This document shows, one piece after another, positions 25,628 through 34,489 of a stretch of DNA of 64,000 nt; within the stretch, counting starts at the first letter, position 1; each line of letters opens with the position of its first letter. The notes under the pieces are model-generated. The model worked only from the letters and a program-made list of their open reading frames with translations. It was not told the DNA's origin and did no database searches. A program made the position numbers and the translations under genes. Source of the stretch: Virgibacillus sp. MSJ-26 (GTDB lineage Bacteria > Bacillota > Bacilli > Bacillales > Amphibacillaceae); the NCBI RefSeq assembly GCF_018918075.1, contig NZ_JAHLPW010000012.1, forward strand, positions 62,001-126,000. The letters are read 5' to 3'.

Positions 25628-25867
25628 ATGAAGAAGTTCCTATTTATATATGCCTTAGTGTTTACATTTATTTGGACAGGTTATGGCATTTATGCCGTTA
25701 TAACCGATCAACCTTCAGCTGGACTGACTCTTGGTTTCGGCTTGGCTTTCTCTATTATTATTTTCACAGCCTCATGGTTTTCCTCTTGGCTAATGAGTCA
25801 CTATAAAAAGATTGACACAATGGCTGAGAAAATAATAGGAAAAGAGCAAAAAAAAAGAAATGCCTAA
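25628..25867 (+). CDS. small two-helix membrane protein
   Basis: A 79-residue protein with two hydrophobic helices (about 3-23 and 34-56) joined by a short loop (TDQPSAG), and a basic tail (KIIGKEQKKRNA). AAAGGAGAAAGAG precedes the ATG strongly, so it is a real gene. It lies 60 bases ahead of the second PTS operon and is probably co-transcribed. I do not recognise the family; an accessory or regulatory role for the transporter is possible. Confidence 0.6.
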   Translation: MKKFLFIYALVFTFIWTGYGIYAVITDQPSAGLTLGFGLAFSIIIFTASWFSSWLMSHYKKIDTMAEKIIGKEQKKRNA

Positions 25868-25926
25868 GTGGACTTTTATCAAGGCATTTAATATTTAAAA
25901 AACATTCAAATTAGGAGATGATTTAA

Positions 25927-26244
25927 GTGTCAGAACAACCAAAAAAATTAATTATTCTTTGTAGCTGGGGTGCTACATCGAGTCAATTAGCAAAAAAAGT
26001 TCAAGATGCTGCAGAAAAAAGAGGATTATCATTCGAAGTTGATGCAGGAGGAACGGGTGAATTTAAACAAAAGGCTGACAATTACGATGTCGCTTTATTA
26101 GAACCTCAAGTCCGTCATTTAAAAAAGGAAGTAACTAAAACAGCTGATGAATTCAACATTCCCGTCGAGCTAGTTGATCAGCGTGCATTCGCGCTCATGG
26201 ATGGTGACAAAGTGCTGGATCAAGCACTAAACTTACTAAAATAG
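25927..26244 (+). CDS. PTS lactose/cellobiose-family EIIB component (second system)
   Basis: A 105-residue EIIB. The phosphocysteine is Cys12 in LIILCSWGATSSQLAKKVQ, and QVRHLKKEV and GDKVLDQAL match the EIIB of the other operon in this window. GTG start behind TTAGGAGAT. It begins a IIB-IIC-IIA set without a glycosidase gene, so the sugar phosphate must be cleaved by an enzyme encoded elsewhere, possibly the GH4 enzyme at 17651-18961. Confidence 0.88.
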   Translation: MSEQPKKLIILCSWGATSSQLAKKVQDAAEKRGLSFEVDAGGTGEFKQKADNYDVALLEPQVRHLKKEVTKTADEFNIPVELVDQRAFALMDGDKVLDQALNLLK

Positions 26245-26256
26245 GAGGAAAAACGT

Positions 26257-27552
26257 GTGAATATTGTAGAATGGCTTGAAGATCACCTTATGGAACCATT
26301 AGGAAAGATAGCACAAAATAAATATTTACAGGCAATCCGTGATGCGTTTGTCATCTTTGCCTTACCAGTTATAATTACTGGAGCTATTTTCCTAATCATT
26401 GCCAACCCACCGACTTCCCTCGATTGGGGAATTATTAATGCGTGGGAAAGGGTAATTACACCAATACAAGCACAATTGTTATTCCCGTTTAATCTCACCT
26501 TTGGCCTCATGGCTCTCACGGTTGCCTTTGGTGTTGGATACAGTTTAGCTATTCGAGAAGATATGGATGCTGTTATGGCTGGGATATTATCAATGTTAGC
26601 GTTTTTTATGACAGCATTTCCAGTTGTTGATATTGAACAAGTCGCCTTTGGAGATATTCTACAGTACCTTGGTGGTCAAGGTTTATTCGTAGCTATTATT
26701 CTTGGTATTATCACGACTGAACTGATGCGATTTCTTTTAAATAAAGGAATATCGTTTGAGATGCCAGCAGGAGTACCACCATATGTCATGCGTACTTTTC
26801 GTGCGCTTGTCCCATTTATGATCATACTACCCTTAGTTTGGGCGTTAGCTTGGATTGTGTGGGCAAACTTTGGTGTCACCATTCCGCAACTTGTCCTTGA
26901 TGCCTTTAGCCCGCTTGTAACAGCATCAAACTCTTATTTTGCCGCCATAGGCATGATTTTACTCATGCAAATCCTTTGGACAATCGGCATCCACGGCATG
27001 AACGTTGTTTCATCTGTAGCATACCCATTTTGGATGACACAGCTTGCTGAAAACGCTGATGCGGTAAAGGCTGGAGCTGATGCACACGGTATTGTTACAG
27101 AACCTTTTTTCCATATGTTTACCGATGTAGGGGGATCAGGGGCAACTTTAGGAATAGCTATATTTATGTTGTTTTCAGCTTCAGTTCAAATTAAACAAAT
27201 CGGAAAAACGGCGATCATTCCTTCCTTATTCAATATTAATGAACCAATTATTTTTGGATTACCCATTGTTCTAAACCCAATCCTCGTCATTCCATTTATT
27301 TTAGGACCATTTGTTATTGTTACAGTCAATTATATTTTATTTGCAACAGGGATATTGCCTCCAGTTATTATTCAACCACCTTTTACAGTTCCTTTATTCT
27401 TTGGTGGGTTTATTGCCACTGGTGGATCAGTGATTGCCGGGCTGGTGCAAATTATGAATGCTGTGATTGCAACAGTCATCTACCTTCCTTTCTTTAAAAA
27501 GTATGAAAAGCAACTTATAGAAGATGAAACAACTGAGTCAGCAAAGAGCTAA
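26257..27552 (+). CDS. PTS lactose/cellobiose-family EIIC permease (second system)
   Basis: A 431-residue permease with about ten membrane segments. YLQAIRDAFVIFALPVIITGA, TIGIHGMNVVSSVAYPFW and SLFNINEPIIFGLPIVLNP are the conserved EIIC stretches. Compared with the other EIIC in this window it has an IHGMN instead of LHGTN core, so a different substrate is plausible. GTG start behind ATAGGAGGAA, 12 bases after EIIB. Confidence 0.9.
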   Translation: MNIVEWLEDHLMEPLGKIAQNKYLQAIRDAFVIFALPVIITGAIFLIIANPPTSLDWGIINAWERVITPIQAQLLFPFNLTFGLMALTVAFGVGYSLAIREDMDAVMAGILSMLAFFMTAFPVVDIEQVAFGDILQYLGGQGLFVAIILGIITTELMRFLLNKGISFEMPAGVPPYVMRTFRALVPFMIILPLVWALAWIVWANFGVTIPQLVLDAFSPLVTASNSYFAAIGMILLMQILWTIGIHGMNVVSSVAYPFWMTQLAENADAVKAGADAHGIVTEPFFHMFTDVGGSGATLGIAIFMLFSASVQIKQIGKTAIIPSLFNINEPIIFGLPIVLNPILVIPFILGPFVIVTVNYILFATGILPPVIIQPPFTVPLFFGGFIATGGSVIAGLVQIMNAVIATVIYLPFFKKYEKQLIEDETTESAKS

Positions 27553-27566
27553 AAGAGGTGACTAAA

Positions 27567-27896
27567 TTGAATTACGAAGAAATCACAATGCAACTCATTT
27601 TACATGGCGGAAATGCCCGTGGGGCAGCATATGAAGCCTTAGATGAAGCGGAAGAATATAATTTTGAAAAAGCGGAAGAACTACTTGAAGAAGCGCATGA
27701 GGAATTTGTACAAGCCCATAAATACCAGACACAAGTCGTACAGAACCAGGAAGAAGGCGTCGTTCCAAATTTTTTCATGATTCATGCTCAAGATCACGTT
27801 ATGACGGCACAAGCGGAAATTCAATTGATCAAAAGATTGATTAACCAATTACACATGACAGAGAGCTTAGAGAAGCGAATTGAAGCCTTAGAATAG
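27567..27896 (+). CDS. PTS lactose/cellobiose-family EIIA component (second system)
   Basis: A 109-residue EIIA with LHGGNARGAAYEALDEAEEY and the phosphorylated His73 in FMIHAQDHVMTAQ. TTG at 27567 is chosen because AGAGGTGA lies just before it; the GTG at 27558 is part of that ribosome site. It is the last gene of the set, followed by a hairpin. Confidence 0.88.
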   Translation: MNYEEITMQLILHGGNARGAAYEALDEAEEYNFEKAEELLEEAHEEFVQAHKYQTQVVQNQEEGVVPNFFMIHAQDHVMTAQAEIQLIKRLINQLHMTESLEKRIEALE

Positions 27897-27904
27897 TAAT
27901 CATT

Positions 27905-27934
27905 AAGATGCTCATCTTAAAGGGTGAGCATCTT
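27905..27934. terminator. hairpin after the second PTS operon
   Basis: AAGATGCTCA pairs exactly with TGAGCATCTT. The plus-strand tail is TATAAAA rather than a U-run, so termination may be partial. Confidence 0.5.
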
Positions 27935-28000
27935 TATAAAAAAACACTTGAAAAAGTGATGAAAAAGTATTATTATTTTTATGTGAATTAATTAACATAT

Positions 28001-28073
28001 GCTGGTGTGGCACAGCTGGCAGCGCACTTCACTCGTAATGAAGGGGTCGGAGGTTCGAATCCTCTCACCAGCA
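28001..28073 (+). tRNA. tRNA-Thr (anticodon CGT)
   Basis: A 73-base cloverleaf: acceptor GCTGGTG pairs with CACCAGC plus discriminator A; the anticodon stem CTTCA/TGAAG encloses loop CTCGTAA with anticodon CGT, reading ACG; the T-arm has GGAGG-TTCGAAT-CCTCT. CCA is not encoded. A degenerate copy of its 3' half lies 2.3 kb downstream beyond the ars genes. Confidence 0.93.
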
Positions 28074-28118
28074 TTAATATAATAGTTTAAGTCCATTTGA
28101 TTGGCTTTTAGCCTCTTT

Positions 28119-28535
28119 CTATTTACCTTCCTCTCCAAACTTCCTTAATCTTTGTTCAATCTCATCTCTTACTCTTTGAAAAACAATCCACTTTTCTTCT
28201 GTCCCGTCTGCTTTCGCTGGATCATCAAATCCCCAATGCCATCTTGTTATATGTGATGGTATTGCTGGACAACTATCCCTGGCATCACCACATAATGTGA
28301 CCACAATATCCGCTTTATTTAAAATTTCTTGATCAATCAAATCAGAAGTTTGATTTGAAATATCAACCCCTACTTCTTTCATTGCTTTCACAGCATTGGG
28401 ATTTAGTCCATGTACTTCAATCCCTGCTGAATAAACATCATATTTGTCACCTAGATATTTCCTTCCAAAGCCTTCTGCCATTTGGCTTCTGCAAGAATTT
28501 CCCGTGCATAAAAAGTAAAGTGTTTTTTTCGACAT
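28119..28535 (-). CDS. arsC: arsenate reductase, thioredoxin-coupled type
   Basis: A 138-residue low-molecular-weight-phosphatase-fold reductase that turns arsenate into arsenite. The P-loop is [13 protein letters not shown] with nucleophile Cys10; two further redox cysteines lie in [12 protein letters not shown]; the DDPAKADG segment is conserved. ATG at 28535 is seven bases behind AAGGAG; an ATG two codons earlier touches that site. Third gene of arsR-arsB-arsC, 12 bases after arsB. Confidence 0.94.
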   Translation of the reverse strand: MSKKTLYFLCTGNSCRSQMAEGFGRKYLGDKYDVYSAGIEVHGLNPNAVKAMKEVGVDISNQTSDLIDQEILNKADIVVTLCGDARDSCPAIPSHITRWHWGFDDPAKADGTEEKWIVFQRVRDEIEQRLRKFGEEGK

Positions 28536-28547
28536 GCCCATTCTCCT

Positions 28548-29837
28548 TTAAAGCATAGTAAGTGTTAGATAAAGTCCCAATAAAGTAACGAACAAAATTG
28601 GTATTGTTAAAATAATTCCCGTTTTAAAATAGGTTCCCCATGAAATCTTAACCCCTTTTTGAGATAGAACATGAAGCCAAACTAAGGTCGCGAGTGAACC
28701 AATAGGAGTTATTTTTGGCCCTAAATCTGACCCAATCACATTTGCATAAATAAGTGCTTCTCGAATTACGCCAGATGTGTCAGTCTCAGCGATTGCCAAG
28801 GCATCAATCATAACTGTCGGCATATTATTCATAATTGATGACAAAAAAGCTGCGATAAAGCCCATGGCTACTGTAGCTATAAATAATCCTTGTTCTGCTG
28901 TCGTCTGAATAACGGCAGCTAACGCATCAGTAAGCCCCGCATTTCCGAGTCCATATACCACCACATACATTCCGATAGAGAAAAAGACGATATCCCATGG
29001 CGCCTCTTTAATAACAGTTTTTGTATTAACTGCTTGACTGTTTCTCGCCATAAGGATAAAGAATATAGCTATAACACCTGCCACAATAGAAACAGGAAGA
29101 TTAATAAACTCACTTACAAAATAACCAACAACTAATAGACCTAGTACATACCATGATAATCGAAACATTTTATGATCTCTTATAGCATTTCTAGGTTCGC
29201 TCAATTTTGATACATCATAGACCTTAGGAATGTTTTTTCTGAAATAAATTAATAATACGGTAATCGTTGCCGCCAGTGAAAAGAGGTTAGGAATAATCAT
29301 TCTAGATGCGTATTCCACAAAACCAATATCGAAAAAATCCGCAGAAACGATATTAACCAAGTTACTTACTATAAAGGGTAAAGAAGTTGTATCTGCGATA
29401 AATCCACTCGCCATAATAAATGGAAAAATCATTTTTTCCTTGAAATTTAAATTACGAACCATTGCGAGTACAATTGGGGTAAGTATTAATGCCGCACCAT
29501 CATTCGCAAACAAGGCAGACACAATTGCACCTAAAATACTTATGTAGATAAACATCTTTATCCCATTGCCTTTTGCAATACGCGCCATATGAAGAGCTGC
29601 CCATTCAAATAAGCCTATTTCATCAAGTATTAAGGAAATAAGAATAATAGCAACAAAAGCCAATGTAGCATTCCAGACAATTTCTGTTACGGCAATGACA
29701 TCACTGAAACCAACGACCCCTACTATTAAGGCGACGATAGCTCCACCAATGGCAGACCATCCAATCGATAATCCTTTAGGTTGCCAGATCACTAAAATAA
29801 GTGTTATTAAAAATATTAAAATAGCCCAATAAAGCAA
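28548..29837 (-). CDS. arsB: arsenite efflux permease ArsB
   Basis: A 429-residue permease of the ArsB/NhaD (IT) superfamily with about twelve hydrophobic segments. The segment [30 protein letters not shown] and the later [13 protein letters not shown] with [21 protein letters not shown] are the ArsB core. It exports arsenite/antimonite using the proton gradient. TTG start behind GAGAGGAA. It lies 23 bases after arsR and just ahead of arsC. Confidence 0.93.
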   Translation of the reverse strand: MLYWAILIFLITLILVIWQPKGLSIGWSAIGGAIVALIVGVVGFSDVIAVTEIVWNATLAFVAIILISLILDEIGLFEWAALHMARIAKGNGIKMFIYISILGAIVSALFANDGAALILTPIVLAMVRNLNFKEKMIFPFIMASGFIADTTSLPFIVSNLVNIVSADFFDIGFVEYASRMIIPNLFSLAATITVLLIYFRKNIPKVYDVSKLSEPRNAIRDHKMFRLSWYVLGLLVVGYFVSEFINLPVSIVAGVIAIFFILMARNSQAVNTKTVIKEAPWDIVFFSIGMYVVVYGLGNAGLTDALAAVIQTTAEQGLFIATVAMGFIAAFLSSIMNNMPTVMIDALAIAETDTSGVIREALIYANVIGSDLGPKITPIGSLATLVWLHVLSQKGVKISWGTYFKTGIILTIPILFVTLLGLYLTLTML

Positions 29838-29860
29838 AATAAAGTTCCTCTCTCTCTTAA

Positions 29861-30193
29861 TTAATCACAAAGAATTCTTTTTCCATCTACAGTAAAAGAT
29901 TGGATTTTCTTAATTTTAGAAGGCAGCATGCTCGCCAAATGAAGGATGAATGTATAAAATTCATGCTCTTTATTAAGAGAATAGAAAACCCATTTTCCTT
30001 TTCTTTCTTCCAAAATGATTTCATTCTCCCTCAATCTCTTTAGGTGTTGACTAATGGATGGTTGGCTCAGTTGAAGTAGTTCAACCAATTCACAAACACA
30101 GAAAGAATCAATCGTCAAATAGGAAACAATTTTTAATCTCGTTTCTTCACCAATTGCTTTTAATAATTGCTCAGCACCCGAATAAGTTAACAT
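29861..30193 (-). CDS. arsR: arsenical-responsive repressor ArsR
   Basis: A 110-residue winged-helix regulator. [27 protein letters not shown] contains the Cys-x-Cys As(III)-binding motif at the start of the recognition helix. ATG at 30193 is eight bases after AGGTGG. It is the first gene of the operon and should repress its own promoter in the AT-rich stretch after 30205. Confidence 0.92.
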   Translation of the reverse strand: MLTYSGAEQLLKAIGEETRLKIVSYLTIDSFCVCELVELLQLSQPSISQHLKRLRENEIILEERKGKWVFYSLNKEHEFYTFILHLASMLPSKIKKIQSFTVDGKRILCD

Positions 30194-30371
30194 AAAGCTC
30201 ACCACCTATTATATAAGTATATGCTAATGCCAACATTTAAACAATTTGATTCATCTCATAATAGTTATTTACCTTATGTATTGCAATAATATTATATTAC
30301 CAAATAATCATATAAGTAAATGATTATATGGTATACTTTTAAAATAAAATTAATAACGCTCGTCATTTGTG

Positions 30372-30403
30372 ATGAAGGGGGTGGAGATTCGAGTCTTCTC
30401 ACC
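30372..30403 (+). pseudogene. tRNA-Thr 3' fragment
   Basis: Thirty-two bases match 27 of 32 bases of the intact tRNA-Thr at 28038-28069 (anticodon-stem 3' side, variable loop, T-arm, acceptor 3' side). The preceding CTCGT recalls the anticodon loop, but no 5' half exists: the upstream sequence is AT-rich. Same orientation as the intact gene, with the ars operon between them. Confidence 0.7.
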
Positions 30404-30414
30404 CAATATTTAAT

Positions 30415-30505
30415 GGAGAAGTACCCAAGCCTGATTGAAGGGGGACGCACTCGAAATGCATTAGGGCGCCATTGCGCCGCGTAGGTTCAAATCCTACCTT
30501 CTCCG
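30415..30505 (+). tRNA. tRNA-Ser (anticodon CGA)
   Basis: A 91-base class II cloverleaf: acceptor GGAGAAG pairs with CTTCTCC plus discriminator G; anticodon loop CTCGAAA gives CGA, reading TCG; a long variable arm (TAGGGCGCCATTGCGCC region) and T-loop GTTCAAATC follow. CCA is not encoded. Confidence 0.93.
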
Positions 30506-30673
30506 CTTATGAACGAGACGCTCTCTCTCGATTAAATTTCAGAATTTTGAGCGCATTTTGAACGAGAGACGCGCTTCCAAAAAATAATAAAGAACAAATT
30601 CCAAACGGCGGCCACGTAGCTAGTCGTTTTTTCGATTGTAGAAATGAAGGGAGATCATTCCGCTAATAGATGG

Positions 30674-30717
30674 GGTCAATTTCAGTATAAAATTCTCCAC
30701 AGGAATTTTAATATTAT
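30674..30717 (+). repeat. dispersed intergenic repeat, copy B
   Basis: Matches 39 of 44 bases of 1054-1097. It lies in the 270-base non-coding stretch after tRNA-Ser. Confidence 0.6.
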
Positions 30718-30728
30718 ACCCTAACGTT

Positions 30729-30762
30729 AAAAAGTCCTGACGCCTTAGCGTCAGGACTTTTT
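30729..30762 (-). terminator. intrinsic terminator
   Basis: AAAAAGTCCTGACGC pairs exactly with GCGTCAGGACTTTTT around a four-base loop (CTTA). It closes the Cys-rich protein gene on the minus strand and is symmetrical enough to work in both directions. Confidence 0.85.
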
Positions 30763-30774
30763 ATCCTTCAGTCT

Positions 30775-31491
30775 CTACGTTGCTGGAGGTGGTGTTGGTG
30801 GAGTCATGTTAGCAGTTGTTCCCAAGTTAGGAGATAGATTTAATGGAGAGTTGATTGTACCAGGGTTATTTGTATGGTCGCAGCGTCGATAATCTAAATC
30901 GCAAATCTTTCCATCTCTTTCAATTCCTTTACGCACAATAGTCAAGTGTGAACGAATGACTGCTTTGAATAATAAAAGATTCAGTGAAGTACCGTTAGCT
31001 CCTGTTCCTATCAATGGTTCATTTAATACAGCTTCAATTTCTGGCTGAGACTCTATAACATGATCTCCCGGGCATACACCTGGACAATCTGTATGCTCTT
31101 GGAACAAAATTCTAATTGGGATTCTAGGGTTTGCTGGGAGCCCTGTAACTGTTCCTGTTACATCAATTGTTGCCGGAATATAACCAAAGTGAATCACCTT
31201 ATCCCTTAGAACAGTTATTTCTTGTTGAATACCCGAATAATCTGGTGTAACGACAGCGTTAGTTACGTTGGGTAAGAGTGCCATCAATGCAGTAACAGCG
31301 GGACCTGGCTCAACAGTGAAAGGTAGTGCAAACTCTGCCGTTCTTTGAACATTTTCCGAACAAATTACTTTTTCTACCAATTCCCCTTTTTCATGACATA
31401 CATCACATTTATCAAATTCACATTGATGTTCACAGTAATGTTTTTCCCTTCTTTGAGGATGCCTATGATAGAAGTTTCTTCTTTTTGCCAC
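30775..31491 (-). CDS. Cys/His-rich probable spore surface protein
   Basis: A 238-residue protein without signal peptide. The first 45 residues are basic and Cys/His-rich (HYCEHQCEFDKCDVCHEKGE), suggesting metal binding or cross-linking; the middle is beta-rich (ALPFTVEPGPAVTALMALL); the C-terminus is Pro/Thr/Asn-rich. I do not recognise the family firmly. The location beside a CotY/CotZ-type gene and the spore-glycan genes suggests a coat or exosporium component. GTG start behind AGGAGGAA. Confidence 0.55.
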   Translation of the reverse strand: MAKRRNFYHRHPQRREKHYCEHQCEFDKCDVCHEKGELVEKVICSENVQRTAEFALPFTVEPGPAVTALMALLPNVTNAVVTPDYSGIQQEITVLRDKVIHFGYIPATIDVTGTVTGLPANPRIPIRILFQEHTDCPGVCPGDHVIESQPEIEAVLNEPLIGTGANGTSLNLLLFKAVIRSHLTIVRKGIERDGKICDLDYRRCDHTNNPGTINSPLNLSPNLGTTANMTPPTPPPAT

Positions 31492-31715
31492 AGTAAAATT
31501 CCTCCTATTTTCATTATTTTTATTTGGAAGCTTTCTTTCTACTAGACTTTGTTATTAATCAGGTAGTGGAAAACTCCCTTACACTAACACTATATGTAAC
31601 AGGTTTAATTTTGAATAGATAGATGTACACGCACAAACGCATATTTTCTATTATCTGCCTGTCTTCGCTTGTAAAAGTAGAAATTAGGATAATATAAATT
31701 ATTGAAAGAAAAAAG

Positions 31716-31747
31716 AGAGAAAACCACTTATTAGGCGGCTTTCTCTA
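31716..31747 (-). terminator. orphan minus-strand terminator-like hairpin
   Basis: AGAGAAA-CC pairs with GG-TTTCTCT; on the minus strand it is followed by CTTTTTTCTTTC. No minus-strand gene ends here. It lies in the 500-base gap between the two coat-type genes, which otherwise holds only the CotY/CotZ promoter. Confidence 0.4.
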
Positions 31748-31923
31748 CCTGAGAATCAGTCATGGGTCAAATCCTACAAAGCCCTACAAACCTTGAATTT
31801 GGATTTACATTTAATTTATGCCATCAAGTTTATCCCGCAACAGTAAAGCACCCACAAAATGGATAATGAGCGCTAATGTCTACTATATATGAACCATTTA
31901 TACTAAAATTAGACTATTATACA

Positions 31924-31951
31924 ACCACAACTATCTACTATACATATATTA
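31924..31951 (+). promoter_or_regulatory. SigK-like promoter of the CotY/CotZ-type gene
   Basis: CATATATTA at 31943-31951 matches the SigK -10 consensus CATA-N3-TA, and AC at 31924-31925 stands 17 bases upstream as the -35. The gene start is 43 bases downstream. Late mother-cell expression fits a coat protein. Confidence 0.5.
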
Positions 31952-31993
31952 GTATAGATGACTAAATCAATAGTTTATGTTAGGAGAGATTGT

Positions 31994-32578
31994 ATGTATA
32001 GAAGAAGAGAACCCGTCGTTGAGAAGAAGCCGACTCCCCCACCGAAAACGGCTCCAGATAATTGTGTGAAAGCAGAAGTGGCTCGTATAATCAAAGCCCA
32101 AAACAAAGTAGAAGATGATTGTTATGTAAGTTGCGAAAGTTCAATTAACCAACTCCGTTCACGTCACAATCATTCAGATCTATCTCCAGCAAACACAACT
32201 ATCCCGTTTATTCTTTATTGCAACCATACGTGTCAACCTTTCGTTGGAAGCGGCATATTTAAGGCTCCTGAATCTGATGGATGCAAGCCATTTTTCGGAT
32301 GTGTTGAATCACCTATCTTTCGCGCTAAGAAGTTTACAAAAGAAAAAGGTAATTGTGTCATCCTTGAAATTCTGCTTCCCGTGACTGAAGACTGTGATAT
32401 CCCCAGCTTATCAATGGATTCAGAAAGTGATGTCTGCCCGTTCTTTCCAAAAGACAATCCAGTAACCGATTTTCTGGCGACAGGGATTTGTTTAACAGTC
32501 GAATTAGATAGTTTTAATGGGATTACTTGTTTAGATGCACTTACGCCTATCCCGGCGAGTGAGTTTCCTCCGTTATAA
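31994..32578 (+). CDS. CotY/CotZ (ExsY)-family spore coat protein
   Basis: A 194-residue cysteine-rich protein with about twelve cysteines. The segment FGCVESPIFRAKKFTKEKGNCVILEILLPV matches the conserved core of CotY, CotZ and ExsY, the self-assembling proteins of the spore crust or exosporium base layer. The N-terminus is basic and Pro-rich. ATG at 31994 lies behind AGGAGAGA. A SigK-like promoter precedes it and a terminator follows, so it is monocistronic. Confidence 0.82.
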   Translation: MYRRREPVVEKKPTPPPKTAPDNCVKAEVARIIKAQNKVEDDCYVSCESSINQLRSRHNHSDLSPANTTIPFILYCNHTCQPFVGSGIFKAPESDGCKPFFGCVESPIFRAKKFTKEKGNCVILEILLPVTEDCDIPSLSMDSESDVCPFFPKDNPVTDFLATGICLTVELDSFNGITCLDALTPIPASEFPPL

Positions 32579-32640
32579 AAATTCTCATCTCATCTGTTAC
32601 GCTATCCTTAAAGAAAGATCCTCTAATTTTAAGAAATATG

Positions 32641-32669
32641 TAAGGGTGCTCACCGGCACCCTTTTTTTA
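32641..32669 (+). terminator. intrinsic terminator
   Basis: AAGGGTGC pairs with GCACCCTT and is followed by a seven-base T run; it ends the CotY/CotZ-type gene. Confidence 0.85.
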
Positions 32670-32706
32670 GTTTGATTTTAAAGTAAAAGAATTTACTCTA
32701 GATATT

Positions 32707-33411
32707 TTAATCATTTATTTTTTTGGCCGGGTTCCCTACAGCTGTCAAACCACCAGCAATGTCCTTCGTCACGACGGCGCCTGCCCCTACGATTGCCCCT
32801 TCCCCGATAACTACTTCCGGAAGAAGCGAAGCATTGTTGCCTATCTTAGCTCCCTTTTTAAGAGTTGGACCTTTTAATTTTACCTTGCCCGTTCCCATAT
32901 ATTTATCATTCGATGAAGAAAAGCAAGGTCCGATAAAGACTTCATCTTCAATAATCATATCAGCTGTAACATAAGCAGACGTTTGAATGGTTACATTTTT
33001 TCCAATACGCGTGTTGTTTTCTACCATAGCATTTCTTCCCACTATACTATTCACACCAATGGACACGTTCTCTCTTACACTGGCTAAGTCTCCAATTAGT
33101 ACACCCTCATAAATAACAGTTCCTCTATAAATAATCGTGTGAGAGCCAATATTAACATGTCTATCTATGATGAGGGGCGATAGCTTTAGATTAGGCTGCC
33201 TCGCCATGCCTTTACTCTTGGCTGGTAACTTTCCCACTAACGTAAAATCATCAATGCTTACCCCATCGCCAATGACCGTCCCCTCTTTAATAATGACATG
33301 ATTACCAATACTCACGTCATTACCAATGACAACACCTTTTTCAATCACAACATAGTCACCGAGATGAATGTCTTTCCCAAACTTAACGGTTTGATCAATC
33401 ATTTTAGTCAC
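32707..33411 (-). CDS. hexapeptide-repeat acyltransferase (WbpD/WlbB-like)
   Basis: A 234-residue left-handed beta-helix protein: hexapeptide repeats ([IV]-G-x-x-x-x) run through most of it, for example VVIGNDVSIGNHVIIKEG and TLKKGAKIGNNASLLPEVVIGEGAIVGAGAVVTKDI, ending in GNPAKKIND. Such proteins acetylate amino sugars on nucleotide carriers. With the neighbouring oxidoreductase and aminotransferase it fits the 3-N-acetyltransferase step of UDP-2,3-diacetamido-uronate synthesis, though the repeat region is long for WbpD. GTG at 33411 is favoured; ATG at 33402 is possible. Confidence 0.75.
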   Translation of the reverse strand: MTKMIDQTVKFGKDIHLGDYVVIEKGVVIGNDVSIGNHVIIKEGTVIGDGVSIDDFTLVGKLPAKSKGMARQPNLKLSPLIIDRHVNIGSHTIIYRGTVIYEGVLIGDLASVRENVSIGVNSIVGRNAMVENNTRIGKNVTIQTSAYVTADMIIEDEVFIGPCFSSSNDKYMGTGKVKLKGPTLKKGAKIGNNASLLPEVVIGEGAIVGAGAVVTKDIAGGLTAVGNPAKKIND

Positions 33412-33433
33412 CCCATTTCCTTTTTAGAAATTA

Positions 33434-34489
33434 TTAGTCACGCATGGATTTTGTTGTAAAGTCAGTAAGTGGCAATTGAATAGGTTGTTGATGTTTAGTT
33501 GCTTGATATAGTCCAAAAATTGCTTCTAAAGCCCGCTTCCCTTCTTGTGGAGTCATTAGATAGGGGGTATTGCTTTTTAATGCTTTTAAAAAGTCTTGAT
33601 ACATTAGATAATGTTCATCTGCATTGCTTACTTGAAAAAGCTCTTCCTTTAATTCCGGGGCATTCTCAAAATAAGCATGTTCTATTTTGTTCAGCCCTTT
33701 TCCACCAATACAAATTGATCCTTCTTTAGCAAAGATGGATAAAAAGTAACCAAGATTTTTTGGCTTCGTAATTGTATTGGCTTCGATAAGACCTTTGGCA
33801 TCATTTTCAAATGAAAGTATACCTGCTGCTACGTCTTCAGTTTCTTTGTTTTTAATCTTTGTGGCAATTTCACCATAAACAGATTGAACATCACCCATTA
33901 GCCATATTAATAAATCGATTAAATGAATTCCTTGATTGACAAGCATGCCACCATCTTTATCCCATGTCCCTTTCCAAGCTGTTTCATTAAAATATGCTGA
34001 TGTACGGTTAAGCCTAAGAGAGGCCATTCCGAAATAAAGATCGCCCAGATATCCCTTCTGAATCAATTCTTTCACCTTCTGCAAGAGAGGGCGATAGCGT
34101 AATTGATGGCATACAAACACTTTTTTACTAAAGGTTTTAGATAGTTGCTCAATATCCTCAATATCAGCTAATGATAAAGCGAGAGGTTTTTCAACAATGA
34201 CATGCTTGCCATATTTTAAGGCATGTTTTGCAATTTCCGCATGAAGGCCTGAAATGACTGATACAATCACTACATCGATTTCCTTATTTTTTAACAAGTC
34301 TTGATAATTCTTAAAAAAAGAAACCGATAATTGTCGCTTTCCTTCTATCTGATATAAATCAACTGCTTCCCTCATATTTTTATGACTAAGATCGCTGACA
34401 GCTACAAGGGTCACTTCATCAAAACGGGTGAGTGTTTTTAGGTGTTTTTTTGCTATAAATCCGCAACCAATTAAACCGACCCGAATCAT
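33434..34489 (-). CDS. Gfo/Idh/MocA-family sugar oxidoreductase (WbpB/WlbA-like)
   Basis: A 351-residue NAD(P)-dependent oxidoreductase. The Rossmann motif GLIGCGFIAKKH, the conserved GKHVIVEKPLAL (EKP) and GGMLVNQGIHLIDLLIWLMGD (catalytic His) are present. Next to an aminotransferase and acyltransferase this is most likely the enzyme that oxidises C3 of UDP-GlcNAc-uronate before amination. Its ATG overlaps the TAA of the upstream aminotransferase by one base, indicating tight coupling. Confidence 0.8.
   Translation of the reverse strand: MIRVGLIGCGFIAKKHLKTLTRFDEVTLVAVSDLSHKNMREAVDLYQIEGKRQLSVSFFKNYQDLLKNKEIDVVIVSVISGLHAEIAKHALKYGKHVIVEKPLALSLADIEDIEQLSKTFSKKVFVCHQLRYRPLLQKVKELIQKGYLGDLYFGMASLRLNRTSAYFNETAWKGTWDKDGGMLVNQGIHLIDLLIWLMGDVQSVYGEIATKIKNKETEDVAAGILSFENDAKGLIEANTITKPKNLGYFLSIFAKEGSICIGGKGLNKIEHAYFENAPELKEELFQVSNADEHYLMYQDFLKALKSNTPYLMTPQEGKRALEAIFGLYQATKHQQPIQLPLTDFTTKSMRD

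Noticed and set aside
28001-30505. Full mobile element carrying the ars operon
   Set aside because: No integrase, transposase or intact direct repeats; only the tRNA-fragment footprint supports it, so it is reported as a finding, not as an element.
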